Assembly (NCBI GenBank): GCA_027924585.1
Contig: BSBM01000007.1
Coordinates: forward strand, 5,782,001 to 5,846,000
Direction: 5' to 3'
DNA length: 64,000 nucleotides
Source of the DNA: Larix kaempferi
Lineage: Eukaryota > Streptophyta > Pinopsida > Pinales > Pinaceae
Below, one piece after another: positions 21,425 through 32,143 of this stretch; within the stretch, counting starts at the first letter, position 1, and every line of letters begins with the position of its first letter. Below the pieces are notes generated by a model. It ran no database searches. It was not told the origin of the DNA and saw only the letters and a list, made by a program, of their open reading frames with translations. A program made the position numbers and the translations under genes.

Positions 21425-22802
21425 TTAAACTTTCTTAGGAGTGGGGGCCCTTTTGCGGCCCTTGCCTTGCTTTGATCTGGTAATCATTGAGTCAATGGTT
21501 TGCTGTGCTCCTTTGTTTATATCTTGGATGGCTTTCTCTTCCCTGTGTTTTTTTTTGGATTTGCGGCCTAGAGCTTTGGCAGGCTGATTGGGGGGTAGCA
21601 TGTGAGCTGCTAGAATCTGAGGCCTCTTCATCTGTGCATCCCCCTGAATCAGAGTCCAGATTGGTGGGTTCGTGATCCAGATCTTTTGGGGTCTTTGGAT
21701 CAGATAAGATTTTCGGGGAGTCCGGATCTTGGTTGTCTGTTTGATCTTGGGATGGCTTTCCCTCGTTATGCCCTTGGGGGATTTCTCCAGCTTCAAGACT
21801 ACCTTCATTGTTGGTATTTGTATCAACCAGTCCGATTATTTCTATATCTGAGTCCTGAGAGTGGTTTACCTTGCTCGATGTGGGGACATTGGTCTGATCA
21901 GCTGCTTTTTTCCCCGATTCAGTCTCTTTGCTTTTGAAAGGTTCTTTTGACGGTGGATTTTGTCCTGTATTCATGGATCTTTTTTCAGGGATCTTGGCTG
22001 ATGCTTTTGATTTCTTGACTTGTTTCCAACCCTCATTCTCCTCCTGGGATTGGGCTTTTGGGCAAGCTCTTTGAAAATGTCCGTGCTCATGGCAGAGCCT
22101 GCATTTAAATGGCAGTTGCTCATAATCCAGTTTTTGAAAATGACTCCAAGGGTCGATAGATATTTTGATTGCTTCTGGTAGACCTGCTTCTAGATCAACC
22201 TCCACACAGATTCGGGCACACGAATATTGCCCCTTTGGGTCAGCTTTATCTATGTACCTTCCCAGGCGGTTTCCAATTTTTTCCAGTGCATCAGGGTTCC
22301 AGCAATGAGCAGGCAGGTTTGGAAGTCTTACCCAGACCGGTACCTCCTTTGGGACGTCAATGCTAGGATCAAAGTCCGGGGTCCATCGGTTGAGGTAGAG
22401 TCCTTGAGCCCCCATGAAATAGGGCCCGTTTCTGAAGATTAGGTCTCTATCATCTTTTGAGATGAATTCAAAGATGTAAAAACCTCTTCCTACTGGGTAG
22501 CACGTTACACTGTGTTTCAGATGAGGCCTCCAATTCCGTTGTATCCAATCATCTGTAGTTCGCGCCGATGGCCACAGGCCCATGAACTGTCCTACCAGTC
22601 CACGAGATGAGAGGGCCAGAGCAGTTTTAATGGCGCTCTCCGATGGGATCTCGACTTCAGGAATTTCGTCCATTTTTTTGATGAATTTGGGAATCGTAAT
22701 GTCCAAAGGTTTCTTACCACGCGGGCGTGTAAGAATTCTGAAGGCCTCTTCCGCAGAGATGGACGGGGAGGGAGGGGGGGACCCTCCCCCAGGCACAGCC
22801 AT
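21425..22802 (-). pseudogene. L1 ORF1: DUF4283-like RNA-binding protein with zinc knuckle
   Basis: ORF1 proteins bind the element RNA and form the ribonucleoprotein. The protein begins MAVPGGGSPPP, has a DUF4283-like N-terminal domain (LVGQFMGLWP, WRPHLKHSVTCYPVGRGFY, FEFISKDDRD and PVWVRLPNLPAHCWNPDAL), then a zinc knuckle CRLCHEHGHFQRAC near residue 233, then a charged low-complexity tail. A frameshift in a six-C run near 21595 shunts the main frame to a stop at 21492, while the downstream frame stays open to 21425. Its TAA stop directly abuts the ORF2 ATG. The start is chosen for the in-frame ATG that precedes all conserved sequence. Confidence 0.88.
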
Positions 22803-22950
22803 GGCGGCTGCAAGCGCAGGAACCTAAGAGCTCAAACCCTAGATCAGGATCGCGGCCGCCAGTCTTCTATTCGCATCCCTGTTGAAGAGCTTAAGAATGA
22901 ATGTTAGGAAGTGTTGATATGTGTAATCTAAAGTCTGAAGGTATAATGTT

Positions 22951-23584
22951 ACAGTGACGCATTTTTTTTATTTCCTTTTTTAAAAAGAAAAAATCTCATA
23001 TTTCATCTTTTTTTTACTGTTAGATTTTTTTTGGGTTCGGATTGTTGCTTTCACGTCTGCGTATGCTCTTTGCCGTGTTCTAGCTCACTTGGTTCAAAGT
23101 TGTTTTATTCATTAATAGGTCTTGAGTTCAAGTCTTAGGAAGTTACTTTTAAAAGAAAAAGTGCATGCAATTTCTATTTTCAAGTTATTTTATTGTAAAA
23201 GTGCATCTCACTTAAATAATAATAATAATAATAATAAAAAATACAAGTGAGTCACTTAAGCTTTTTTTATTGTTGCACTATTTAAAAGTAATATCATTGT
23301 AAAAGTGAAATCACTTATTTTACAAAAGTGGTTCACTTAAAGCAACTTTCTTGTAAAGTGATTGTCAAAAGGTTCATCTTGGGAAGAGAGGGGTTCTTTT
23401 TTTTGCTAGACATTCTTTAGCTGCCACGTCACTATTGGGGACATCTTCAACAGTTTCTTTGTTCAAGCATAACTTCATCATACAGAGTCAGTTTTCAGTG
23501 CTGTTTTTTTTAAACCGCCTATTTTTTCGAGCTCTTCACATCCAGACTATTGGTTTCTGCTTTTACAGCCATTACTTTATAAAT
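22951..23584 (+). other. remainder of the copia leader
   Basis: AT-rich untranslated sequence between the L1 and the gag start, with a short (AAT)n run near 23215-23238 and several T-runs. Words such as AAAGTG and CACTTAA recur. No gene was seen. Confidence 0.6.
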
Positions 23585-26500
23585 ATGGCCGCCCCTTGTG
23601 ATATTCTACTTAACAGTTCTAACTATTTCTCATAGAAATCTCGTATGGAGGATGTTCTACGAAGTAGAGGACTTTTCAGAATTACATCAGGGAAAGAAAA
23701 AGAACCCACTGATGATGATAAGAAAATAAAATGGGCAAATAGATGTGATGAAACTCGTGGATTGATTGGGATGTCAATCTCTACTGATTTGCGATTCCAC
23801 ATATCTAGAATTAATGAACCTAATGCTGCTTGGGACAAGTTCGAATCTGTGTTTGGTAAACACAATGAGATTCGAGGTCACCAACTCGAAAATGAGTTGA
23901 TTTCTTTAAATCCAAGTGACTTTTCATGCATTCAAGATTATTTATCTAAGTACAAAACTCTTAAACTCTTATGTGCAGAATGTAAGATTGAGAGGGAAGA
24001 CAAACAATGCATTTATCATATTCTTTCCAAATTTGGACCTGCATATTCTGTTTTTGTATCTACATTTTACTCCATGAAAGCATCCTTGAATGCAGCTAGC
24101 TATCAAGAGTCTAGTCTTGAATCATTTTGTGATTCCTTGATTAGAGAACAAGATAAACTCATTCATCTTGGAATAATCAACAATGCAGATACATCTAGGA
24201 AAGCCTTATTGTCCCAACAGAAAGAAAAGTCTAAGCCTCCCAAGAAACAAAATTTTCGCAATAATAAGTCAAACAAGGGTCCAAAACCCTCTCAGTCAGC
24301 TCCTTCTTTAAAAAATGACAAAGGATCCAAGCCAAAAGGCAAGAAGACTGAGCGTCATTGCAACTATTGCGGGAAAGATAATCATGATGTATCTAAGTGT
24401 TTCAAGAAGATGGCAGCCTTGGAAGCAGCAATGAAGAAGCACCACATTAGCCTAGATCCACCTTCAAAATCTACCTCTCATGGACATGCACTTTGTGCTT
24501 TTGGTTATTCTTATAATGCATCTTCTTCTTCTACTTCAAATGAATGGCTCATTGATTCTGGAGCATCTTATCATATGGCTAAGGATCAAGCCATCTTTTC
24601 TACTATGCATGAATGTAACACCAAACAAATATTTGTTGGTGATGATAGATCTCTAAGTGTTGTAGGAGCTGGAACAGTTCCAATAGATAATGGTCACTTT
24701 AGTGATGTACTATGTGTTCCAAGAATTTCCTGCAATTTGTTATCAGTCTATCAGATCACTCATTCTGGTGAAGGTAAAACTGTGACCTTTACACCTCACC
24801 AAGTTGTAATCAATGATTTTAAAGATCCTCAACAGGTCCTAGCTACCGGAATTGTTGATGATATTACCAGGTTGTACAAGTTTAACAACTTTGGGTCATC
24901 ATCTTTCCTTTCAGTTTTTGTTGCTTATAGTGATAACTTGAGCAAACTTTGGCATGAGCGATTTGGTCACTTAAATTATCGCTCATTGCAACAACTATGT
25001 AAAGACAATATGGTGATAGGTCTTCCGATGGTATCTTGCAGGGATGGTGTTTGTTTCGGTTGTGTACTCGAAAAACATCATTGGGACAGTTTTGACAAAC
25101 GTGCCTCTTGGCACGCCTCGGTTCCCTTGGAGCTTGTGCATAGTGACTTGTGTGGTCCTCTTCCATCTGCTTCCTTTTTTGGTTTCAAATATTTTTTAAC
25201 TTTCATTGATGATTACACCAGACGCACTTGGGTTTATTTCTTAAAACTTAAAAGCGAAGTATTTAACATGTTCTTGGCCTACAAGGCCCTTGTTGAAAAA
25301 TAATCTGGTCGTCAAATTATTAAGTTAAGATCTGACAATGGAGGAGAATATGTTAACAATAAGTTCATTACTTTCTGCACTGAACAAGGCATCCAACAAC
25401 AACATACTGTTCCATACACATCACAACAAAATGGTGTAGCTGAGCGGAAGAACCGCACTTTAAAAGAAATGGCTAATTGTATGATCCAATCTAAGGGACT
25501 AAGTCTTCAATTTTGGGCTGAAGCCATTAATTGTGCAAATTACATAGTTAATCGCACCCCCACTAAAGCATTACAAGGTATAACACCAGAAGAAGCATGG
25601 AGTAAAACTAAACCTGATGTAAGTCACTTCCGTGTGTTTGGTAGTGAAGCATGGGCTCACATTCCGGATGAAAAACAGAAAGCATTGCAGCCTAAAAGTG
25701 AAAAGTGCATATTTGTTGGATATTCTGAAGATGTAAAAGGTTATAGACTTGTTCAACCACATTCTCATGATATAATCATTAGAAGAGATGTTAAATTTGA
25801 TGAAAATCTCTTGGCCTGCGAGCCTAACTCGATGATTGTGCCATCTTTGGCCTGTGAGCCTGATTCGGCGTTTCTGTCTTTTTCTTCTTCTTCCAACTTC
25901 CTTGACAGGTTTCCAACTCCAGTTTCTAATGATGATAGTGAGGATGAAAATCCACCTCCGTCTGCTCATGTTCTTCCAGTTGCACCAACGCAAGTGCTTC
26001 CTCGATGAGTCCGTTCAACATGTGAAGCAGCTGGTGATCCTAGAGATCAACGTCGAACACGTTCTCAGTTTCAGCGAGCCTCTTCTTTTTTGGCTCAAGT
26101 TTCCAAGAATCATGATCCAGAAACTTTTACAGAAGCTTCAGGGAATCCAGCTTGGGATGCAGCCATGGATGAAGAATATCGTTCCTTAATGGCGAACGAT
26201 ACTTGGGATCTTGTACCTCTTCCAAAAGGAAGAAAATTTGTCAGATGTAAATGGATCTACAAAACTAAGTATGCATCAGATGGAAGTGTTGAAAGACTTA
26301 AGGCAAGGTTAGTTGCCAAAGGTTTTTCCCAAGTTGAAGGGATTGACTACAATGAAACCTTTGCTCCCGTCGCAAAAATGAACTCCATCCGCCTTGTTCT
26401 TTCCCTTGCAGCCTTACACAACTGGGAAGTCCATCAAATGGATGTCAAGTCTGCCTTCTTACATGGTGATTTACAGGAGGAAATTTACATGGAACAACCT

Positions 26501-27652
26501 CCTGGCTATGTTCAGAATAACTCTAGCCTTGTCTGCCGCCTTAAGAAATCCTTCTATGGCCTTAAGCAATCTCCTAGAGCTTGGTATGCCAAAATGGATA
26601 ACTTTCTCCTTGACACTAGTTTTTCTAGCTGCCATTCTGACCCCAATGTCTATACCAAGAAAGTAGGAAACCATCTCATCATACTTGTTCTATATGTTGA
26701 TGACCTTATTCTTATTGGCAGTGACCCTAAGCTTATAACCCATGTGAAATCCAGTCTTAAACAAAATTTTGAAATGTCAGACTTAGGACATTTGCATTAT
26801 TTTCTTGGTCTCCAAGTCCTGCAAACCAAAGAAGGAATCTTTCTTTCTCAGTCTAAGTATGCTTGTGACCTTCTTCGTCACTTTCACATGGAAGATTGCA
26901 CACCAGCCCCTTCTCCCTTCCAGTCTGGAGTCAAACTTTATGCCACTTGTACTTCACCTGAAGTCGATGCCACCTTGTATCGTCAGCTTGTTGGTAGTCT
27001 CTTATACTTGACTCATTCCCGTCCTGACCTTTCCTTTGCCATTGGTCGTGTTGCCCGTTATATGCAGACACCTCATGAAAGTCACTGGAAAGCAGCTAAA
27101 AGAATACTTCGATATATTCGAGGTACAGTTCAGTTTGGGATTCATTACAGTACAGGGGGGAAACCTTTGTTGGTTGGTTTCACTGATTCAGATTGGGTCG
27201 GCGATCCTGATGATCGAAAGTCTACTGTAGGTTATGTTTTCAGTCTGGGATATGGACCTATTACTTGGGCTTGTAAGAAACAACAAGCTCTTGCTCTTTC
27301 TTCAGCAGAGGCAGAATATCGAGCAGCAGTTAATGCCAGTTAGGAAGCTTTATGGCTTCGACAGATCCTTTCAGAGTTTGGATTCGAGTAGCAGCAGCCT
27401 ACTCCACTTTGGTGCGACAATCAAAGTGCCATCAAGCTTGCCAAAGATCCAGTTCTACATCAACGCAGCAAACACATTGAGCTACATATGCACTTCATCA
27501 GAAATCTTTTTCATGATCGGGTTCTTGAAGTGCTCTTTTGCCCTACAGATGATCAAGTTGCAGACATCTTCACCAAGTCTCTTACAGAAACGAAGTTTTC
27601 TAAACTTCGATCTATGTTAGGAGTTCAGGAACTTGTCATTAAGAGGGGATAG
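23585..27652 (+). pseudogene. copia gag-pol polyprotein with five in-frame stops
   Basis: One frame of about 1,355 codons from ATG at 23585 to TAG at 27650: gag, zinc knuckle CNYCGKDNHDVSKC (near residue 260), protease WLIDSGASYHMA (near 323), pre-integrase LWHERFGHLN (near 456), integrase with HSDLCGP, RSDNGGEY and GVAERKNR (the D, D, E residues near 520, 584 and 620), RT with LYVDDLILIG (near 1037), and RNase H with TDSDW and SSAEAEYRA to ADIFTKSL. Stops lie at 23633-23635 (only 16 codons in), 25301-25303, 26006-26008, 27341-27343 and 27389-27391. No frameshift was found. All domains and catalytic residues remain, so loss of function came from point mutation alone. Confidence 0.95.
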
Positions 27653-27734
27653 GCTCTAATGCCTCCTTCCTTCTCCTAATAGTGTCACTTTTGTAAATCC
27701 TTCAATCCTATCCCAAATTGTTCTTAAGGGGGGA

Positions 27735-28182
27735 TGTTAGGATATTTAGACACTTAGGAGTTAGTTAAGATCAACTTGTGTAATATATCCGTTAGGGATA
27801 GTGTGTTTCTTTAGTATGCATTTGTAAATACTTAATCCGACGGTCACGATATGTTCCCGACATAGAGTGATCCGACGGCTCAACTTCTCTTAGATCAAAC
27901 CTAACCTTGATCCATGGCTTAACACCTGATTAGTCCATGATCTCTATTTAAAGAGCATGGAGGGTCATTGTTTAGTTGATCGATTATGAGAAGCTCATTT
28001 GTAACTTTATTTCTTTGCATAATAAATTGTCCCGTAGAAGCTATTTGGCTGGGGCCGTGGACTGTTTCCCTCAAGAGGGTTTAAACGACGTCAAAACATC
28101 GGTGTGTTGATCTATGATCTATTTGTGTGAAGTGGTTTCTCTTGGTGTTCGGTCCTTTGGCAGTACCCTGTGTACCCGAACA
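27735..28182 (+). repeat. 3' LTR of the nested-host copia element
   Basis: It starts TGTTAGGATATT after the purine tract AAGGGGGGA and ends CCCGAACA just before the second CTTTA target copy. It differs from the 5' LTR at about 20 positions. Confidence 0.95.
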
Positions 28183-28990
28183 CTTTAAGCATATAGATGC
28201 AACAATACTGCGGTGCATCAATATATTTACAAAGCACTACGTAGTAAACAAAAAAATTAAATGTCCACAGTGAGTTTGAGTAAACTAAACGCACCACCTT
28301 GAAACCATAAACAAATTTTTTTAAACGTGGTGTTTTATAAATATATAGGAGCACTAGAACCGGTGCGCCTGTATATATAAAGAGCACCGTATACATAACA
28401 AAAACTTTAGTTCAATGGTGCATTTGGGTGAACTAAATGCACTGCCACTGAAACCATAAAACATATTCTTTAACAAAGTGATGCTATTTAAATATATTGG
28501 TGCATCGGATACAATGCGTCAGTATATATAAGGAGCACCGTGTAGTGAACAAAAAATGTTTTTATTTTTTCAACAATGTTGGTGCTCTATATAAACACTT
28601 GCACACCGCTATCGATATGTTTATATATATTCAACACATCGACAAAATAATGAGCATAGTGTACTAAGATATAGGTGCTCTATATATATTGATGCATCGA
28701 GGTTGTGCGCATTGTTATATACAGCACACAACACTATGCAAATCCAAAAAACAAACATATATTAATGGTAGGGCACCGATGGTGGTGTTCTTATGTTAGA
28801 GCACCGTTAACAGTTACATACTTTTATGACATAATGGTTGTTCGATTATGTCATAAAAGTACCGCTAACAACGTGTTACTATTTTTTAGGTGCACCAACT
28901 ATGTTTATGACTTGTTTTGAGAAAAAAATGTTTTTTCGTTTTTGTTTTGTTAAGTAAAAATATACTTTAATTAAAAAAATTATCTTTTGT
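28183..28990. repeat. subterminal-type tandem repeats, right of the copia insertion
   Basis: This continues the array at 15232-15674. Units begin near 28299 and 28449 (GAAACCATAAA, period about 150 bp), then degrade into AT-rich DNA still containing TGCACC and GCACCG words up to about 28900. No gene was seen. Confidence 0.6.
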
Positions 28991-29039
28991 ATAGGTACAT
29001 ATGTGTATGTGTCTATGTTTATAACGAAAATTATATGTG

Positions 29040-29990
29040 AATCAAATATAGGAGTGGCGAGAGCATCTGTAAGACGAGAAACAACGCCTCAACTCATACA
29101 ACGTTGTATGAGAGTGGGAGGCCTAGGAGGGGGAGAGAGATTTGCTCCCTCACCCTATTACACCACATATGCATATCCTTTTACGGATTGTTGGCCTCCT
29201 AAAGTATTATGAGGAGGTTCCATCGTTGAGGGGTCGCTCATGACTATTGAGGCTTTTAAACCATCGTTGGGATCAACATTAATAGGAATTTAGGGTGGTC
29301 TTGATCTATGGTTCTAGCCCATAGAGGAGGACTCTATTTCATTGTCAGTCTATCCAGGAGAGGGGAATATTTTTCCCATTTCCTCGATGGCCCACCTGAC
29401 ATTGCAGTAGGAAGTCAGCTAGCATATGTTCAAAGATATGTTAGTTAGGTTGCCACTACCCCTAATGACTTTTAGGTAGCTGGTGGATACTTGTGCATAA
29501 CTTCTTTTGGTGTAGAGGAGGTTAGGTGCCTCATGCTTTTAGTCATGGTAGTGACCCACTACACTATTGATTGACAATGTGTTAGTTTCTTGTTATTATA
29601 TTACGTTAATTCTTTAGTGTAGTGTCCCTAATACATTAGGTGGCCTGCCATTTGTTTGTGACGGTTTTGTTTTGCTTTGGATTGTTGTCGCGTCATATTT
29701 GATGGGAGTACATGATTCTCATTTGCTTCTGAGTTGTTTTGTTTATATTTTGAGAGGTTTTCGGTCACTCATTTGTCATTCGACCACCACCTTCCTAGGT
29801 TGATGACCGAGGCACGGATGCACATGTGGGGGTAGACGTTTCCCAAGAGGGGCCATACAGAGTTCCCATATTGGGAGCATCTTAAGATTGTCCACTTATT
29901 AGATCCCATGTATATATTTAAAAATGTTTCATCTTCTTTGTGGTGGCACATATCATCAAAAAAAAGTGACATGTTGGTTGTCAAGAGAGA
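29040..29990 (+). pseudogene. plant mobile domain (PMD)-like gene relic, left copy
   Basis: PMD proteins are plant proteins whose domain is often carried by transposons. The relic reads, in shifting frames, ERFAPSPYYTTYAYPFTDCW, GGLDLWF then PIEEDSISLSVYPGEGNIFP, and MTEARMHMWG. The same words stand in the minus-strand gene at 48300-50160 (FVPSPHHNPDTRPVDGC, GLDQWFHPTEE, SRRGEDFPQFLDVP, MTEANMHMSRE), and the AT-rich stretch between them also aligns, so introns were probably kept. Several stops are present. It lies just upstream of the TNP2 relic in the same orientation. The PMD call rests mainly on the better preserved right copy. Confidence 0.55.
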
Positions 29991-30089
29991 TCTTATTTCT
30001 TCAAATACTACAAAGAAGCACTAGCCAAGACAACAAAATAGAGGAGAGGTAGCCCCCTCTTGGTCATTTAAAGAAGGCGATGTCCCATG

Positions 30090-31868
30090 GGTTTTGAAGA
30101 AATATGGTCTTTCACTAGCAAAGGAAGTTATATTGGGTGTGAAGGCACATTCTTTATATGGGTCTACTCTACGACGTCATTTCACTGTAGGCGATGATTT
30201 TCCGGGTTTGAAATCACATGACCATCTTAACCTTCTAAGGGTACATATAATGCCAAAAAAATGTTTTTATTTTTTATTTATATCTTTTACCACACAAGTT
30301 AAAATGCAATTTAATTTTTGTGGTCACTTTGTAGTGTCATTATCCATTGTTCGTGCATGGGTGTGTGAACCATGACTTTCCTAATTACATGTGGCATGAC
30401 ATATATCAACTATCTGCATTTGTATGGTGGATCACAACAAAGGAGATTTACATTGCTAGAATTCCACCGTGGCATCAAGAGATAGCTGAGATTGTTTGTA
30501 TGTTTGAGAAGGAACAGTCGACAAGTTTCATGGGCTTGCGGGTTCATCTTCCAATTCACCTAGTCGATGAGGTTGAATTAGTCGAGGTGGTCTCATGTAG
30601 TTGGATGTTCTTCTTAGAGAGGTACATGAAAAAATTGAAGGTATTTTAAACAAAAGGAAAATCTTGAGGGGTCTGTGGCATATGAGTACATAGTATATGA
30701 GTCATTCTATAACGCCAGTGAGCACATCAAGAAAATCGACCACGCACCTAGTGTAGGATTTGGGATGATGAACACGATGAGGACAAAAGGGATGGCAAGC
30801 TACTCCAAATGAATGGAAAAAGGCGCATGATAAAGAGTAAGTCAGTTAGATTTCGATCTTCACATCTCCACATAGTGACTATTCACAACAAAATTCAAAA
30901 TCTATATTTGATCTCATACGTACAATATGTGGTTTTGTTTCTATGAATACAATAACGAATTAAGAAATAGATGCCATCAATAAATTCGTTCTTTACAATG
31001 CAGAGGCAACACAACCATGGGTCGCATTATATGAAGAGAAGAGGAGGAAATGTGACAATGACAAAAAATAATCCAGAAGGTTGAACAATAGAAGCATGCC
31101 TTTTCTAGATCATTTAAAAGATAGTATTCCAATTATTTGTCCCAACAGTTGGGTTGCAGACCAAGTTAGAGAGAAATATGGTGCATCCAGTCATTACCTT
31201 CCTGAAGAGAAGGATGCGCTAAACATTGTGATCAGGTGCAACAACTTGGTAATGATTATCTCTTTTTGTACATTTTTAACTTTATAATGCACCTTTGAAT
31301 TATAACATCTATGTTTAATATATTAATGGTTGGGTTATTAAACATATGACACCATCATTTGTTCATTTTTTTACAGATGCATTTGTTCCCATCTATGTGG
31401 GCTTATGGACATCATTTTCACACTGAGGGTGCTGATGAGGGACATATTACACAAGACTGTGGAGTGGAAGTCGAGTTCGACCAATCTAGTCGTGCTAACC
31501 ACCGCAATCAGAACCTGATAGGAGGGAAGCTATGTTATGTTCGAAAGATACATGAGATCATTCAAGTGTACTTATCATCTTTTCAATGTGTTATTTTTAG
31601 GTTCAAGTGGTGGGACATATTCGACTTGAATAATGTAAACGCAGATCATGATAGTGGGTTGACATGTACCACCTTTAGAAAGATGTGGGATGAAACTAAG
31701 GAGGCTTATGTTTTCCCAAAACACTGCAACCAAGTGTTCTTTAACCTGGATGTGTTGGATAGGGATTGGTGGTTCATATTAAGACACGACCTAGATCTAA
31801 ACATATTTTTGAGAAAAATAGTGCTATCATGCCAACCGAGTAAGATAATGAGGGTGATAGAAACATAG
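30090..31868 (+). pseudogene. CACTA (En/Spm) TNP2-like transposase relic
   Basis: TNP2-type transposases cut and paste CACTA elements. Pieces in order: GDDFPGLKSHDHLNLLR near 30185-30240 (family motif GMKSHDxHxLMQ), a DUF4218-like block MFEKEQSTSFMGLRVHLPIH then LVDEVELVEVVSCSWMFFLE and RYMKKLKVF (30500-30649), YESFYNASEHIKKIDHAP (near 30690-30750), and a DUF4216-like block with CYVRKIHEIIQVYLSSF, IFRFKWWDIFDL and FPKHCNQVFFNLDVLDRDWW (31380-31868). The fragments lie in different frames with stops between them; some gaps may be introns. The N-terminal transposase core was not found. Confidence 0.72.
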
Positions 31869-31869
31869 A

Positions 31870-32143
31870 GTGATATGTACATGTTTTATTTCATCATTTA
31901 CATGTAGAGATATCATTTTGTTATTGTTATCTTTGATTGTCTAATTATATTGTTTATTTTTCATGTTATGACGATGGAAATTGAAAGTTGATTACCGGAT
32001 GTTCTATTTACTTGTCAAAATAAGTTTCATGTCTATAAACTAATTTGTGATTGTATGGAATGATTGTATGTCATTGTCTATATAAGTTAGAGATGATCTT
32101 TCTTTCTTTCCATTTAATTCATTGTAGTGTGCTTTTATTATTT
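31870..32143. other. AT-rich DNA, no recognisable feature
   Basis: Nothing identifiable follows the transposase relic here. Confidence 0.4.

Larger units (their letters stand above)
16362..22933 (-). mobile_element. L1-type LINE, near full length, inside the copia leader
   Basis: The 6.57-kb insert is bounded by a perfect 17-bp duplication and reads on the minus strand: about 130 bp of leader (22933-22803), ORF1 (22802-21425), ORF2 (from 21424; endonuclease, RT, zinc-finger region, RNase H), a small third ORF (16919-16581), and a 3' UTR ending TTTTTGTCTAAAAAAA at 16362. This is the plant L1 layout with an added archaeal-like RNase H, described for plant L1 elements by Smyshlyaev and colleagues. 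Few stops and frameshifts separate it from an intact element, but the RT active site is changed as well. Confidence 0.95.
15680..28182 (+). mobile_element. copia LTR retrotransposon carrying a nested L1
   Basis: The element is complete: 5' LTR 15680-16126, primer site TGGTATCAGAGC at 16127-16138, leader, one gag-pol reading frame 23585-27652, purine tract AAGGGGGGA near 27726-27734, and 3' LTR 27735-28182, with CTTTA duplicated on both sides. About 6.6 kb of it is an L1 inserted in the leader; without it the element would be near 5.9 kb, a normal copia length. The two LTRs differ at about 20 sites by eye (4-5 percent), so it is moderately old. Gag-pol has five stops but no frameshift. Confidence 0.96.
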
